Source: Carex sylvatica (taxonomy: Eukaryota > Streptophyta > Magnoliopsida > Poales > Cyperaceae). Taken from it: a stretch of 64,000 nucleotides of DNA. Below, one piece after another: positions 12,126-23,059 of the stretch (within the stretch, counting starts at the first letter, position 1; every line of letters begins with the position of its first letter). Under the pieces are notes generated by a model. That model was given only the letters and a program-made list of their open reading frames with translations, did not search any database and was not told the origin of the DNA. Made by a program: the position numbers and the translations under genes. The stretch is from NCBI GenBank assembly GCA_964058845.1, contig CAXKVR010000238.1:104766-168765 (forward strand). The letters are read 5' to 3'.

Positions 12126-12394
12126 TGGTCTCGAATTAATATTGTCACAGAGAACAAATATACTAATAAACTATGATGGCATGTAATAAAAGCTTAATTT
12201 GTTCCGATATCCAAAGTGGTATAATTGATCAACTGTTGTATTCTTGAAATGTATAAAAATTCTAGTTTTCTTATAAGTTTGTTTTTTTATATCATGTTGA
12301 TCAGCTGCTAGATCAGTGATGCTCGCATATTTGTTATAGATGAACCGATATGTTATATGTGTTTTTATCTTTAATTTTATGTTTGAAAAGTATA

Positions 12395-12868
12395 TTGGTT
12401 GCAACCAAAAAATTAGTTGTAATTAATAGCTATTAATTAGTTACAATAAATTAATTTTGCAACAAAAATAATTAGTTGCCGGTCGTTGCATTAGATTTAC
12501 AACCAACTCTTTGGTTACAATAAAAATTTGCAACCATAACTTGGTTGCTATACCAACGTGACAATAAGCTTTGCAACCAAATAAATGGTTGTTAGTGTGC
12601 ATTTATCACAACAAAAAATGGTAGCAATAAAATAGTATTCGCAACCCAAAAATGGTAACAATTAAATAATATATTGCAACAAATTCGTGGTTGTAATTGT
12701 GCAATTATTGCCACCAAATTTTGGTCGCATGAAATTCATAGCAATAATATATTGCAACCAAATAAATGGTTGCTATTGAGCATTTATTACAACTGTAAAA
12801 TGGTAGCAATAAGATATTATATCACAATGAAATTAATGGTTGCAGCTTGTACAATTTTTGTGACCTAG
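12395..12868. repeat. Block of degenerate GCAACCA/TGGTTGC repeats
   Basis: About a dozen imperfect copies of TTGCAACCAAA / AAATGGTTGCTA-type motifs occur in both orientations. This kind of subterminal repeat region is typical of CACTA-type transposons. It abuts unit A on the left and the truncated Copia on the right. The short ORF at 12674-12868 only reads through it. Confidence 0.55.
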
Positions 12869-15800
12869 AGGAAGAGTCATGTAGACCTCTTATTCTAAAG
12901 TTCCTTGAATAAATGCATTTTTTACGTCAATTTGGAACAAATGTCATCCCAAGTTGGTGGCTACTGATAGCAAAATTCTAACAGTATTCATCTTTGCTAC
13001 TGGTTCAAAAGTCTTTTGGTAGTCGATACCATAAGTTTAAGTAAATTCCTTGGCCACTAATCTAGCTTTGTACCTTTCAATTGTACCATCACAATTGTAT
13101 TTGATTTTGTATACCCATTTGCAACCTACGGGTTTTTTTTGTTTTTTGGTAATTTAGTAATATCCCATGTGTCATTTGTTTCGAAGGCTTGAAGTTCTTC
13201 TTTTATAGCCTTACACCAAGTTGGGCTTTGGTTGGCTTCACTAAAGTTGGTTTGTTTCATTTGGTTTGTGATGTTACTCAAGTAGGCTCGGTATTTAGGA
13301 GATACCCTATTATATGAAATGAAATCTTGAATTGGATACATCACCTGTTGTGATACATAATCTCTTAATTTGATGGGAGAGGACGAGTTTGTCGGGTGAA
13401 TTTTCTTCTCAAGGTATTTTCTTCTTGAGTTGGTTCTTCACTTTTCAAGGCAATTTATTCTTGAGTTGTTTCTTTACTTGACTCATTTTCTTCGGTTTCT
13501 CCCCCTGAAGGAATTGCACTTGTTTCACCAAATACAATTTATTCCACATGAATAACCTGCTCTTGATTTGTTTCTTCAGGAAACATAAAATTATTTGGAA
13601 ATAATGATATTGGTTGACTTTGTGTATTTTCTTGTTCATTTGTTTGATAATATGGTTCATTTTCAAAGAATAACACATCTCGTGAAATATAAAGTTTATG
13701 ATTTTTGGGGTCATAACACTTATATTATTTCTTTTCTGAGGAATAACCCAAGAAAATGGCTTTAATCAAATTTTTATCTAACTTGTCTTGTCTTGTCTCT
13801 TAATGTATACAAAACATGTACACCCAAATACTCTTATATGATCAAGATCAATTTTTCTATTCTTAAGGATTTTAAGGGACTCATATTCTTAAGTTTAGCA
13901 CTTGGCAACTTGTTTTTGAGATAAATTATTGTTAGCACTGCATTTGACCAATATGTTTTTGAAACATTAGTTTGAAAGAGAAGTGATCTAGTGACTTCAA
14001 GTAAATGTCTATTTTTTCTTTCTGAAGCTTCATTTTGTTCGGGAGTATTAATGCATGTGGTTTGATGAAAAATTCATTTTTGCTTAAAAAATTCTAAGAA
14101 ATTTTTGTTTATATATTATGTACCATTATCGGACCTACATTTTTTTAATTTTTGTAATATATTAATTTTCGACAAGATTATGGAACTCTTGAAAATATGA
14201 AAATACTTTATTTTTTTCCTTTTAAAAGATAGACCCAAGTTGTACGAGCAAAATCATCAATAAACGTAACAAAATATTTAAAATAGTTATAAGAATTCAC
14301 AGGAGCTGGCCCCCATACATCAGAATGAAGATATTTTTCTAACATATTGGTCATGGATGAAGAAAATGGTAATATAGTTTGTTTCGAAAATCTACACACA
14401 GCACAATTTTTTGAGTCTAGATTATAACAAAAAAGTTTATTTAAAACTTGATCAGATAGATGACCAAATTGCCGATGTAGCAATTTGTCACCATCTACTG
14501 AATTTAATAACACAAGACATTTATTGTTATTTTCTTCAAGATAATAAAGTCCATTTTTTAAACATCCCTCACCAATTATATTCCCTAATTCTCGATCCTG
14601 AATGGTCACTTTATTAGGTAAAAATATAACATTGCAATTTAACTCTTGGGTTATTTTACTAAACGATAATAAGTTGGAGTTAAAATATGGTAAATTCAAA
14701 ATATCCAGCACGTCTTTTGTAGGAAATTTGGTTTTACCAAAGTCGTGAATCTGAAATTTGTTTCCATTTGCAACAATTACATGTTGAGGGTCTTTAATTT
14801 GTGTAACATATTCTAATTTATTCTGGTCTCATGTCATATGGTCAGTAGCACTCGAGTCAATAATTCATTTACTTGTGTTGTGACACAGATTTGTATATTT
14901 AAAATTATTATCAATTTTGTAAGAATTAAAAGTAAATTTAGAATGTATAAAACCAGAAGTTTGCAGCTGAAGCAAACTATTTAATTTAGTTAAGAGTTGG
15001 ATCAGCTGCATTATTGTTTGAGCATAGAGAATCCACAGGAATCAGACTTGAAATTTTGGTGCACTGTCGTTGGTTCTGATCGAACCCCTTCATGTTGAGG
15101 GTCCGCTGCTTTACTCACGCCCCTAAATTTCATTTCCTTCTTTTCATCGTCGCCAACCCTTTCGCCCTTCTTCTCCGCCATTTTTCCTCTCTGTGGCCGG
15201 AGATGAGGACACAAAACCCAGCACTCCTCTCGATTGTGCTTTGGATTTTTGCAATTAGTGCATCTCTCTTCAATTCTAGTGTTAGAGTTTTGATGAATGG
15301 AGAGATTATGGAGGTGGTTCTTCATGGCGACCGTTCAGACCTCGTGTCCCTTGCCTCTGGCATGTGGACCGTCCGTGACCATCGCCTTGAATTGGGTTTG
15401 AACAGATCTCCGTTCTTCATTGAATCGGGTTGAGGTTTGTCTTTCCAAGGTATTGCTTTTTTTCTGGTGATACGAACAGGTACTATTTTTTTTTGTATTT
15501 GTCGGTTCTGATTTACTGGTATTTGGTATTGATTTCAGTTTTACTGGTAAGGACAGTGCTACTGGTATTCGGTTTTTATTTTCTGGTTTGATCTATTTTC
15601 TAATACCAACTGATGGAGGTTATTGTGATGTGCTTGGTTTGTAAGTGAGATAAGAAATAAAAACTGATAAGAGTAGAAGCTACTTTACTGTTTTTGTAGT
15701 CTTGCTCGATGATGTCAGATAATTGAAGCGCAGGTAGCTCGTCAAGTAATTGGTCGAGGATAATATTGTTTAAGCCTGAGAGCTTGTTTTGAGAACAAAA

Positions 15801-16269
15801 CAAATGGTGTTGTGTTTTTTGGGTTTGCTGGCACAGATTCGAGTATGAATGGATGCTCGAGGGTTTTTGATGTTGCTTTCAGTTCTTTGTTATCTGCAAC
15901 TTTGCTTGATTTCAGATTTTGGATGAAGATTTATCTTGCTCTGATGCCATATTGAATTTAGAAGAGGAATAGAAGTGATGAACAATAATCTTTTATTGAG
16001 TATGTTCTGATTTTTTACATCATGTATACAAGGGTATTTATAGCCTAAACTACATGAGTATTCCTATTAGCTGTTAGGCTATTTCCTAATTTACTCCTAC
16101 TAGCCGTTGGGCTTATTTCTAATTACAATTGTTGGATTTGTTACCTATTTACACCCTAAATACATAATTGAGCTAGGTACCAAATATAGCTAACAGCTAC
16201 AAGATGGATGCTAGCATATTTGTTGCCTAAACTAGCCTATGATGAATATTCTGAGGCTATTTCTCAACA
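12869..16269 (-). mobile_element. Truncated Copia LTR retrotransposon with 5' LTR
   Basis: Read on the minus strand: 5' LTR 16269-15953 (TGTTGAGAAATAG...TTCA); primer-binding site TGGCATCAGAGC at 15949-15938 (initiator Met tRNA type); gag remnant with a CCHC knuckle (CTNCKNPKHNREEC, near 15270); pre-integrase and integrase (LLHRQFGHLSD, KYLHSDVWGPA, FVTFIDDFART, 14711-14208); then the start of reverse transcriptase (13344-12869: [38 protein letters not shown]). RT stops after EVYMTLPL and there is no RNase H or 3' LTR. Many frameshifts and stops are present. The element lies exactly between the two CRP duplication units. Confidence 0.88.
15953..16269 (-). repeat. 5' LTR of the truncated Copia
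   Basis: A 317-bp LTR bounded by TG (16269) and CA (15953), next to a primer-binding site. The adjacent GGATG at 16270 would be the target duplication; its partner is lost with the missing 3' end. Confidence 0.75.
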
Positions 16270-17771
16270 GGATGCTTAGATTGGATGAGAGTGGAGATAT
16301 CTTGACATATATTTCTAATAAATGATACTTACGATCACACCCTTTTAATAAACAAAATGACATATTAAAAGACTACAATAATAAATTAACATAATAATTA
16401 CTTCTCTTACATGTCATCTCATCCCTCTCATAATGTTGATCAAGTCAATACTTTTATCTTCTATGCGGTGCAAGATCACTAAAATGTGGCTGTAACTTTT
16501 GAACCATAAGTCCAAAATGTGTGTTCTACATATGCACATGCTCGACTAATAATTCTCTATCATTTGACACAATCTAATTGACCAAAATGACAAGATTAGT
16601 GAACTCCATTGTATGTTTAATCTAATCAAACATGTATCATTATTTAAACGAACCATGCATGCTTTGTTCATGTGTATATCTTATGCACTAATAGATATAA
16701 TTAATCCTCTTCACTTCATTTGTGTTGAGTGAATACTATACATCATGTCCAGCATTATGATAAATCAACCAGAGCCTTTGTAGGTGTGATCTGTTTGGAT
16801 CTGTATCGTGTTGGTAATGAAAACTTTTCCATAAATCAAATTGGCATCTAGCAATGCATCATGACTACCCAATCAAGAGGACCCACTAGTTCGACCAAGT
16901 TTTAAATTCAAATATCTTTTAAAATTTTAGGTTAGGTCAATTAGCAACCTTCCTTGTTGAGATTTATAAATCAAATTGACGTGTATTTGCATGTTTTATT
17001 GATGAAATTTTCTCCTAATAATTATTCAAAATATTCTATTTGTTCTAAATTTATTACAATTTTAATTATTTAGGTATATCTTTAATTGCATTTCTGTATA
17101 AACTGGTAGTTTGTCCAAAAAGTCTTTAATATGCTTTCTAGATTAATTAAGCTATATGTTTAGTTTGTTTTAATTCGTCTCATTTGTTAAATATAGTTAA
17201 ATTTGTATTAAATTTTCTTTAATTTATTATTTTAAAAATTTGGATTATCACATAAATATGGGATTCATTTTTGTTTTAATTTATCTTGAAGATTTATCGA
17301 GTCAATCTTCAGTCCAATTCTTATAGCAATGATCACAAATAAATAGATCATTCAGATAACTCATTAATCATGTTGAATTGTTTATTGCCAACAACAAAAA
17401 AGTATATGCATATACCTAAATATTGTATTCATATAGTACTATATATATATATAACAAAATAGAAAAAACATATAAAACTGATCATGTAGTCATATGAAGT
17501 TGGATGAAAATTTGAATAGATAATTTGGCATTCAAGCATATATGATCATTTGAAGGTAAATTTTTGTTGCAACGTCAATATAACTCCTTGAAGTTTTGAA
17601 CAATCATAATTTTTGAAACAGCAAATTAGGTTTTAATGTAAGATAGTCAAATAATTTAGCAAGAAAACAAACGAGAAATGATAACAATAGCAAAATGCAT
17701 TTCTATTACAGTTCATTTCCTCTCAGCAGCAGTAACCTCTTTTTTTCCTTTTTGGGTTTTATCAATCCAAG

Positions 17772-17781
17772 TATTTATAAA
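17772..17781 (+). promoter_or_regulatory. TATA box of CRP copy 2
   Basis: TATTTATAAA, 65 bp before the ATG, conserved in position and sequence in the other CRP copies. Confidence 0.7.
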
Positions 17782-17845
17782 GATGGAAACATGAATGTAT
17801 ATCGTGTAAAATATCCAATCCATTTAAACACACAAAAAAAGAAAA

Positions 17846-18396
17846 ATGGTTCGCTCTAGCATTGCTGTGTATATATGTCTTTGCTTGCTCATGAGCATGA
17901 CAGGTGATCTACAGAGTAAGATCGGGTCTTATATCTATAATTTCTTTCTTTATGCAATATCTAGCATAACATAATATATATATATAAAAATATATATATA
18001 TAAATATATATGTGTGTGTGTGTGTGTGTGTGCATGCCTGCCTTTAATTCATACTTCTCATTATTTTTGTAAAGAAAAAAAAAACTGAATGATCATGTTA
18101 ATCTATATATTTTTCTATATTGAGAGATCAAAACCAGTCAATGATCTATGCAACCTTGTTGAAATATGAATGTTGGTACCATTATACAGTGGACATATCT
18201 TTCACATAATATAACTACTTGAGCTTTTTAAAATAAATATGTAGGTGTTTCAGCTCAAGTTTGTTGCCATGACTATCAAAAATGGAATGGCCATACAGAT
18301 TGCAAGAACAATGCAACATGCAACAGTTGGTGCTTAAACGGTTGTGGAAAAGGAGGATTTTGCAAAAAAGCAAATGACTGCCATTGCAAGTGTTGA
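17846..18396 (+). CDS. CRP copy 2: defensin-like secreted cysteine-rich peptide
   Basis: Two exons, 17846-17915 and 18245-18396, joined at a GTAAGA donor and TATGTAG acceptor, give a 73-residue precursor. Residues 1-24 are a signal peptide (MVRSSIAVYICLCLLMSMTG), with likely cleavage near SVSA. The mature peptide of about 46 residues has ten Cys spaced CC-x11-C-x5-C-x3-C-x3-C-x5-C-x5-C-x-C-x-C and a glycine-rich GCGKGGFC loop resembling the gamma-core of plant defensin-like peptides. An antimicrobial or signalling role is the usual expectation for such peptides but is inference. Ten cysteines and the CC start do not match the eight-Cys classical defensins, and I do not recognise a named subfamily. 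The intron holds a TA/TG microsatellite. Confidence 0.85.
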
Positions 18397-18654
18397 TGGT
18401 CTCGAATTAATATTGTCACGGAGAACAAATATACTAATAAACTATGATGGCATGTAATAAAAGCTTAATTTGTTCCGATATCCAAAGTGGTATAATTGAT
18501 CAACTGTTGTATTCTGGAAATGTATAAAAATTCTAGTTTTCTTATAAGTTTGTTTTTTTATATCATGTTGATCAGCTGCTAGATCAGTGATGCTCGCATA
18601 TTTGTTATAGATGGACCGATATGTTATATGTGTTTTTATCTTTAATTTTATGTT

Positions 18655-19547
18655 TTATTGAGAAGTAGTTTCGTGATTGAAAGTATATATATTTAATTAC
18701 TAAAAAATAGTTTTTGGGTAATCAAGATAATTTGGTATGATTTTCTTTTTGAGTTGGGTTTTTGTCCAAAAAATATTGGACAAGGTCTTATTCAAAGTTG
18801 GATCCAAACGGTGAGTCTAAATTCATGATGACAGTTTATATAATGATTAATAATAACTAAAATGTTACTCTTCATATTTTATTGTGTTGTTGTTCTTATT
18901 ATGTTTCAATGTATAATGTAAAAGATTTCTTGGTTGCCTATGGATTGGTACCAAATCGGTACAGGTATCAAATTGGTACGGGGAGAATTATAGAATTAGG
19001 TCTGAATTTTTTTTTCCTTGAACGACAACTTTTTGCATCGGAAAATCTATACAAATATGAGGCCCAGACAATATCTTTGCAAAAAACATGGTGGGGCCCA
19101 CCTTCTGTACCCATGCAACTACTCACTCCTCTATCGTTGCAAATAATCCATGGGACCCACACATTTTACCCATGCAACTACTCAATCCTCTATCGTTGAA
19201 AATACTTCATGGAACCCACACACTATATCCATGCAACTACTCAATGCTATATCGTTGCAAATAATCCATGCTATATCGTTGCAAATATTTCATGCATCAG
19301 ATTTGTTGCATGGGTACTTATTGCATGGGTTTACCATTGCAACAAATATTTCAGAAATTATTGCATGGATAACCCATGCAACAAGTCGAAAATTGAGTAG
19401 TTGCAATGGGAGTTGTTACAACGGTATTTTTTTAGACTTGTTGCAACGGTAACCTATGCAACTGACATTTTTTAGAGTTATTGCATGGGTAAACCCATGC
19501 AACAAACCACTTTTTTATCCATGCAAAAAACCAAAATTCTAGTAGTG
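18655..19547. mobile_element. CACTA-like terminal region
   Basis: From about 19080 there are many short motifs (TTGCAAATAATCCATG, GTTGCATGGGT, CCATGCAAC) in both orientations. The block ends at 19547 with the reverse complement of CACTACTAGAATTTTGG, the CACTA superfamily terminus. TTA (19548-19550) could be the 3-bp target duplication. The opposite end was not found, so this is a fragment or a very degenerate element. Short ORFs here are by-products of the repeat. Confidence 0.55.
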
Positions 19548-20953
19548 TTAGATACACTGGTCCGTTTCTATTTAATAAATTTTAAATTTGTTCGTGCGAA
19601 TCTCCTAACATATCATATGGTATTCATCGAACTCTGTCCAAAATATGTTGAACAAAATCTAATTTTTTTCATTATTTTGATTCTATGGTTTTGGCATACT
19701 TTTGTTCTGATGTGGGTGCCATTGGTACTTGGCAGCCGTGTTATTTGGACCGTTTCTCTTATTTACTGTGAATTTTAATTGTTATAACCGCAAATATTTT
19801 ATTTTTATAAACCAATTTCCATGGAAATATCATTAATATAAATATAACTTTGTTGTACATACAACTACAAATAATTTATTTATATAAAATCAATATTCTT
19901 AATCAAATCAAATAATTTGAGTATAATTTGAGTCCAATGTCTATACAACTACGTCGTACGTCGGACCAAAAGTGAATAAATTTGTCTCACATATGGAGTC
20001 GGAGTAGGTCCGATGCCCATTGGACCTACTTTGGTTCGATGGGTGTTGTGACCATCTAATTGCATCAAGATTCGTGCACTCTGTATTAAAATCCGTGCGA
20101 GTTTTTATCAATTTACGTGCGCACAGATCTTAATACCGATCGTACGGTGATAGAGCTCATCGAACCCAATGGGCATCGGACCTACTCCTATCTCCTCACA
20201 TACAACTACAATTAATTATGGGATGTAGGCCCGGTTATGCGGACACACATCGCCACCCTGGATCCTGGGCCATCGGCCCTAGCGACAATGCGGCTACATA
20301 CTCGGCCTTCTACAACAATAGAGACGAAACCCTTGGTCTGTGGTGGCAACATAAAATTTGCAAATATAATTGATGTTTTGAAAAATTATCTAAACATCAA
20401 GTAGTAAACGATTACAAGATCACAGGACAATTATTAAAAACTCACTCAACCTAAACTCTAACAAGCATTTCACAAAATTTTAAATTTGTAATTTCAAATT
20501 GAAGATCTACTGTAGATCAACTGAAGAGTTATTGTACTGTGATTTTGAATTTAATGAGGATCAACATGCATTTGACATAACTTTCATGATCTAAAAAAAT
20601 GAAAAAATTTGTATAGTATATGGGCCCTAGACCACTAACTCTAATAATTGAATCCCAAATTAACTTAAGACAGATGTCCTGATGTCAAGACCAAATTGTT
20701 TAAACGTGCATGGCACACCTAGCAGACCGTGCGTGTTGGCACGTGGGTAATAAATTTTATTCAAAACAGCTTGGCGAGGGAAAGAAATTTGGTTGCAATA
20801 CAGGTATGTACATAGATGGTGAAGCAACATGTGAGAAAGGAGCGTGAGAGACAAAAGAAGGGAAGGAAAAGAAAGAAAACAAGTGCGGCCACCTGTGCTG
20901 GTGGAGATTCTCACAAGAGAAGCCACTAGGTCCACCAAGTTTTAAATTCAAAT
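19548..20953. other. Intergenic, one foldback element, no gene
   Basis: No coding signal. A foldback element spans about 19994-20205: GTCGGAGTAGGTCCGATGCCC at the left pairs with GGGCATCGGACCTACTCC at the right. The ORFs at 20660-21074 are antisense or run through the LigB exon fragment. Confidence 0.5.
19994..20205. repeat. Foldback MITE-like element
   Basis: Terminal arms of about 25 bp (GGAGTAGGTCCGATGCCCA / TGGGCATCGGACCTACTCC) enclose about 160 bp containing the sequences GATTCGTGC and CGTGCGCACAGATCTTAA. Similar internal motifs occur in the foldback nested at 52170-52625. Confidence 0.7.
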
Positions 20954-21134
20954 TTCTACGAAAAGGTGCCCAGCGCCAAGCTGACACAACCCAAGCCTGA
21001 TGATTTCTACCCCTTGCACGTGGCACGTGGCCATTGGTGCCACAGGAGGAAACCCTATCTCCGACCTCATTCACACAAGCTGGGGCTCCGGTTCGATGTC
21101 TTACACGTCCTTCAGGTTTAAGACTGCTAATTGA
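20954..21134 (+). pseudogene. LigB / DOPA-dioxygenase-like gene, last-exon fragment
   Basis: Encodes the C-terminal exon of an extradiol (LigB) dioxygenase like DODA: FYEKVPSAK..QPKPDDFYPLHVA, then, after a shift, LIHTSWGSGSMSYTSFRF. The shift is caused by a 7-bp tandem duplication of CACGTGG at 21017-21030. No upstream exon is present. About 150 bp downstream matches the region after the LigB pseudogene at 57620-58318, so both derive from one gene. Confidence 0.8.
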
Positions 21135-21861
21135 TTATTACAATTAATGACAATGAATAATTTATCAGTCCTCTGTGTGTGTCTCTCCATCCCTTGTATT
21201 TTTTTTTTTTTTGTTTATAGTGTCATGTAATTTAATATTCGAGTGAATTTATCTAATGTATATTTAGTTTTAGAAGTGTTGCATGCTGACTGTTCTGTGC
21301 TGTTATTTTTTCTGTTGTTCTGTGCCTTCCGTTCTTGTTTTCTTTCAAAATGTTCAACAAAGCACATTAGTTAATAGTTAAGTCCGGCATTACAGAGTGT
21401 ATTGATAAGTGTCTTGTGTTGGTAAATACCACTGACCTGCGTTCAAATTACAATTCATAATAAAGATGCTACTAAAATGATGCCAGTACGAACTCGAATT
21501 TGAAGAGGACCACAACGCCGTATCAGAGAGGGGTGAGCACGGGGAGAGTAGAGCATTTGGAGGCCATTAGACCGATAGAAAGTATCGGAGAGAAATAATG
21601 ATTAAGGGAAGGATAGAAGGGTATTAATTTGGTATGAAGTTAATTTTAAAGTCTCAAATACTGTTATTAAATTAGTGTTTGATATATTTAATATATTGTA
21701 GAGTTACAATGGATATAAATATGTTAGTTTTTATAAATTTTTGAGGGGTAAATACATAATATGAAAGTTATTGAGGAGATGCATGAAATTTCCCCTACAA
21801 TAAAATAGAGACATTTCAATTGTCACTATTATTAAAAAGGCATTTACTATCACTCTTTTTC
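21135..21861. other. Intergenic, no gene seen
   Basis: The first about 170 bp is LigB downstream sequence shared with 58300-58460. The rest is AT-rich. A motif around TTGAGGGGTAAATAC (about 21741) resembles repeats at 3320 and 52640-52720. Confidence 0.45.
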
Positions 21862-22230
21862 GGATCATTTTTATTAATATTCTAAAAAAAAAAAATGCCT
21901 CTAGATTCTCTTTATTTTTTAAACTACTCCGACCGTCTAACATGAGAGCAGTCCAGGTCTCTAGCAGATCGTCTTTACCCCAGGCGATCTGCTAGAGACC
22001 TGACCTCCTGGTGCCTGGGCGGTCCACTAGGCACCTTATTACTCCTGTGAACCCGAACCCTCTCCTCTCTCCCTCCCTCTCTGCTTCGTCCCTGCGCCAA
22101 ATCAAAAGAAGAAGAAAAAAAAATCCTAGCCCCGCCCGACCCAACAGTCAGGACAGTTTTGAAAAAAACTCCAATGCAGAGATACTTTTAAAATTTTCTT
22201 TGTTTTTTAGGATATTAATAAAAATGGCCG
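21862..22230. mobile_element. Small Mutator-like non-autonomous element
   Basis: Ends are near-inverted repeats (ATCATTTTTATTAATATTC at the left; the complement of the right end reads GGCCATTTTTATTAATATCC). Flanks CTCTTTTTC (21853-21861) and CCTTTTTTC (22231-22239) match at 7 of 9 positions, as a worn 9-bp duplication would. Inside lies a perfect 18-bp inverted repeat (21954-21971 / 21985-22002) and a GGTGCCT..AGGCACC pair. It lacks any transposase. Confidence 0.55.
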
Positions 22231-22398
22231 CCTTTTTTCAGCGTGCCGTTTAGTTAATTCTGTAGCCAATAATTTATTTAATAAGCAGCTGTCCGTGTTA
22301 TCGTCTATAGATAAAAGAATGCAAGTCTTTTCTTCTAGTATTTTATATAGTTTCAAATATGTAAATTGTAAATTGTAGAAGCTCATGTCCTCATAGAG

Positions 22399-22543
22399 CC
22401 GACATTTTTAAAAATACCCAAAAAAAAAACAAATTATTCAAAATAACAGGGTTCCAGCCAAATTTTTAAAAATGCCCTGACCGCCTAAAAATGGGGCGGT
22501 CCGGAATTAAAATTCCTAACCGCCGATAAATGGGGCGGTCCGG
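22399..22543 (+). repeat. Left terminal inverted repeat of the 11-kb MULE
   Basis: Matches 33460-33315 in inverse over 145 bp with few differences. The outer 85 bp is A/T-rich; the inner part carries GACCGCC..GGGGCGGTCC modules spaced by GGAATTAAAATTCC. A third module (GACCGCC..GGGGCGGTCCGG, to about 22582) extends it on this side only. Confidence 0.9.
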
Positions 22544-22585
22544 AATTTTAATTCCTGACCGCCAATAAATGGGGCGGTCCGGGCC

Positions 22586-22593
22586 TATAAATA
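22586..22593 (+). promoter_or_regulatory. TATA box of the plant-mobile-domain gene
   Basis: TATAAATA sits directly inside the last GGGGCGGTCC module. A CT-rich leader follows, then a GTAAGTCC donor at 22716, as expected for a 5' UTR exon. Confidence 0.6.
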
Positions 22594-23059
22594 CCCCCCC
22601 ACAGCACTTTCTCTCTCCTCACAATTTATTTTCTAAAAATCTCACTCTCTCTCCTCCCCACCCGAATTTCTCCTCTTTTTTCTCCTCTCTTCTTCTCTCT
22701 TCTTCCAATTTGCAAGTAAGTCCCTATATATATTTGAAATTTCATTTGTAGTGTAAAAAAATTATAGATTAGTCAAATTAAGTTAGTTAGTGCTAATTAG
22801 TTATAATTGTGATTATTTAATTACGGTACCAATTTAGTGGTAATTAGCATTAATGTAGGTACCAAAAATATTTAAAATTAGTGATAATTATGGTACCAAA
22901 GTTAGTTTTAATTTTATTTATAATTATGATTATTTAATTACGGTACAAATTTAGTGGTAATTAGCGTCAATGTAGGTACCAAAAATATTTGAAATTAGTG
23001 ATAATTATGGTACCAAAGTTAGTTTTAATTTTATTTTGAATTATTTAGTCCGAAATTTT

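Larger units (their letters stand above)
10063..12388 (+). repeat. Duplicated unit A (carries CRP copy 1)
   Basis: GGATGCTTAGATTGGATGAGAG and the following 2.3 kb match 16270-18654 in the same orientation, apart from a GC-rich hAT-like element near 10540-10825 and small indels. Homology ends near 12388, where a GCAACC-type repeat block begins. The 3' parts (12126-12388 versus 18397-18650) are almost identical, so the duplication is fairly recent. Confidence 0.85.
16270..18654 (+). repeat. Duplicated unit B (carries CRP copy 2)
   Basis: Direct-orientation paralogue of 10063-12388. It starts exactly at the Copia LTR edge and diverges after TTTTATGTTT near 18654. Confidence 0.85.

Noticed and set aside
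15092..15433. Plus-strand ORF of 113 codons
   Set aside because: It is antisense to the gag zinc-knuckle region of the minus-strand Copia.
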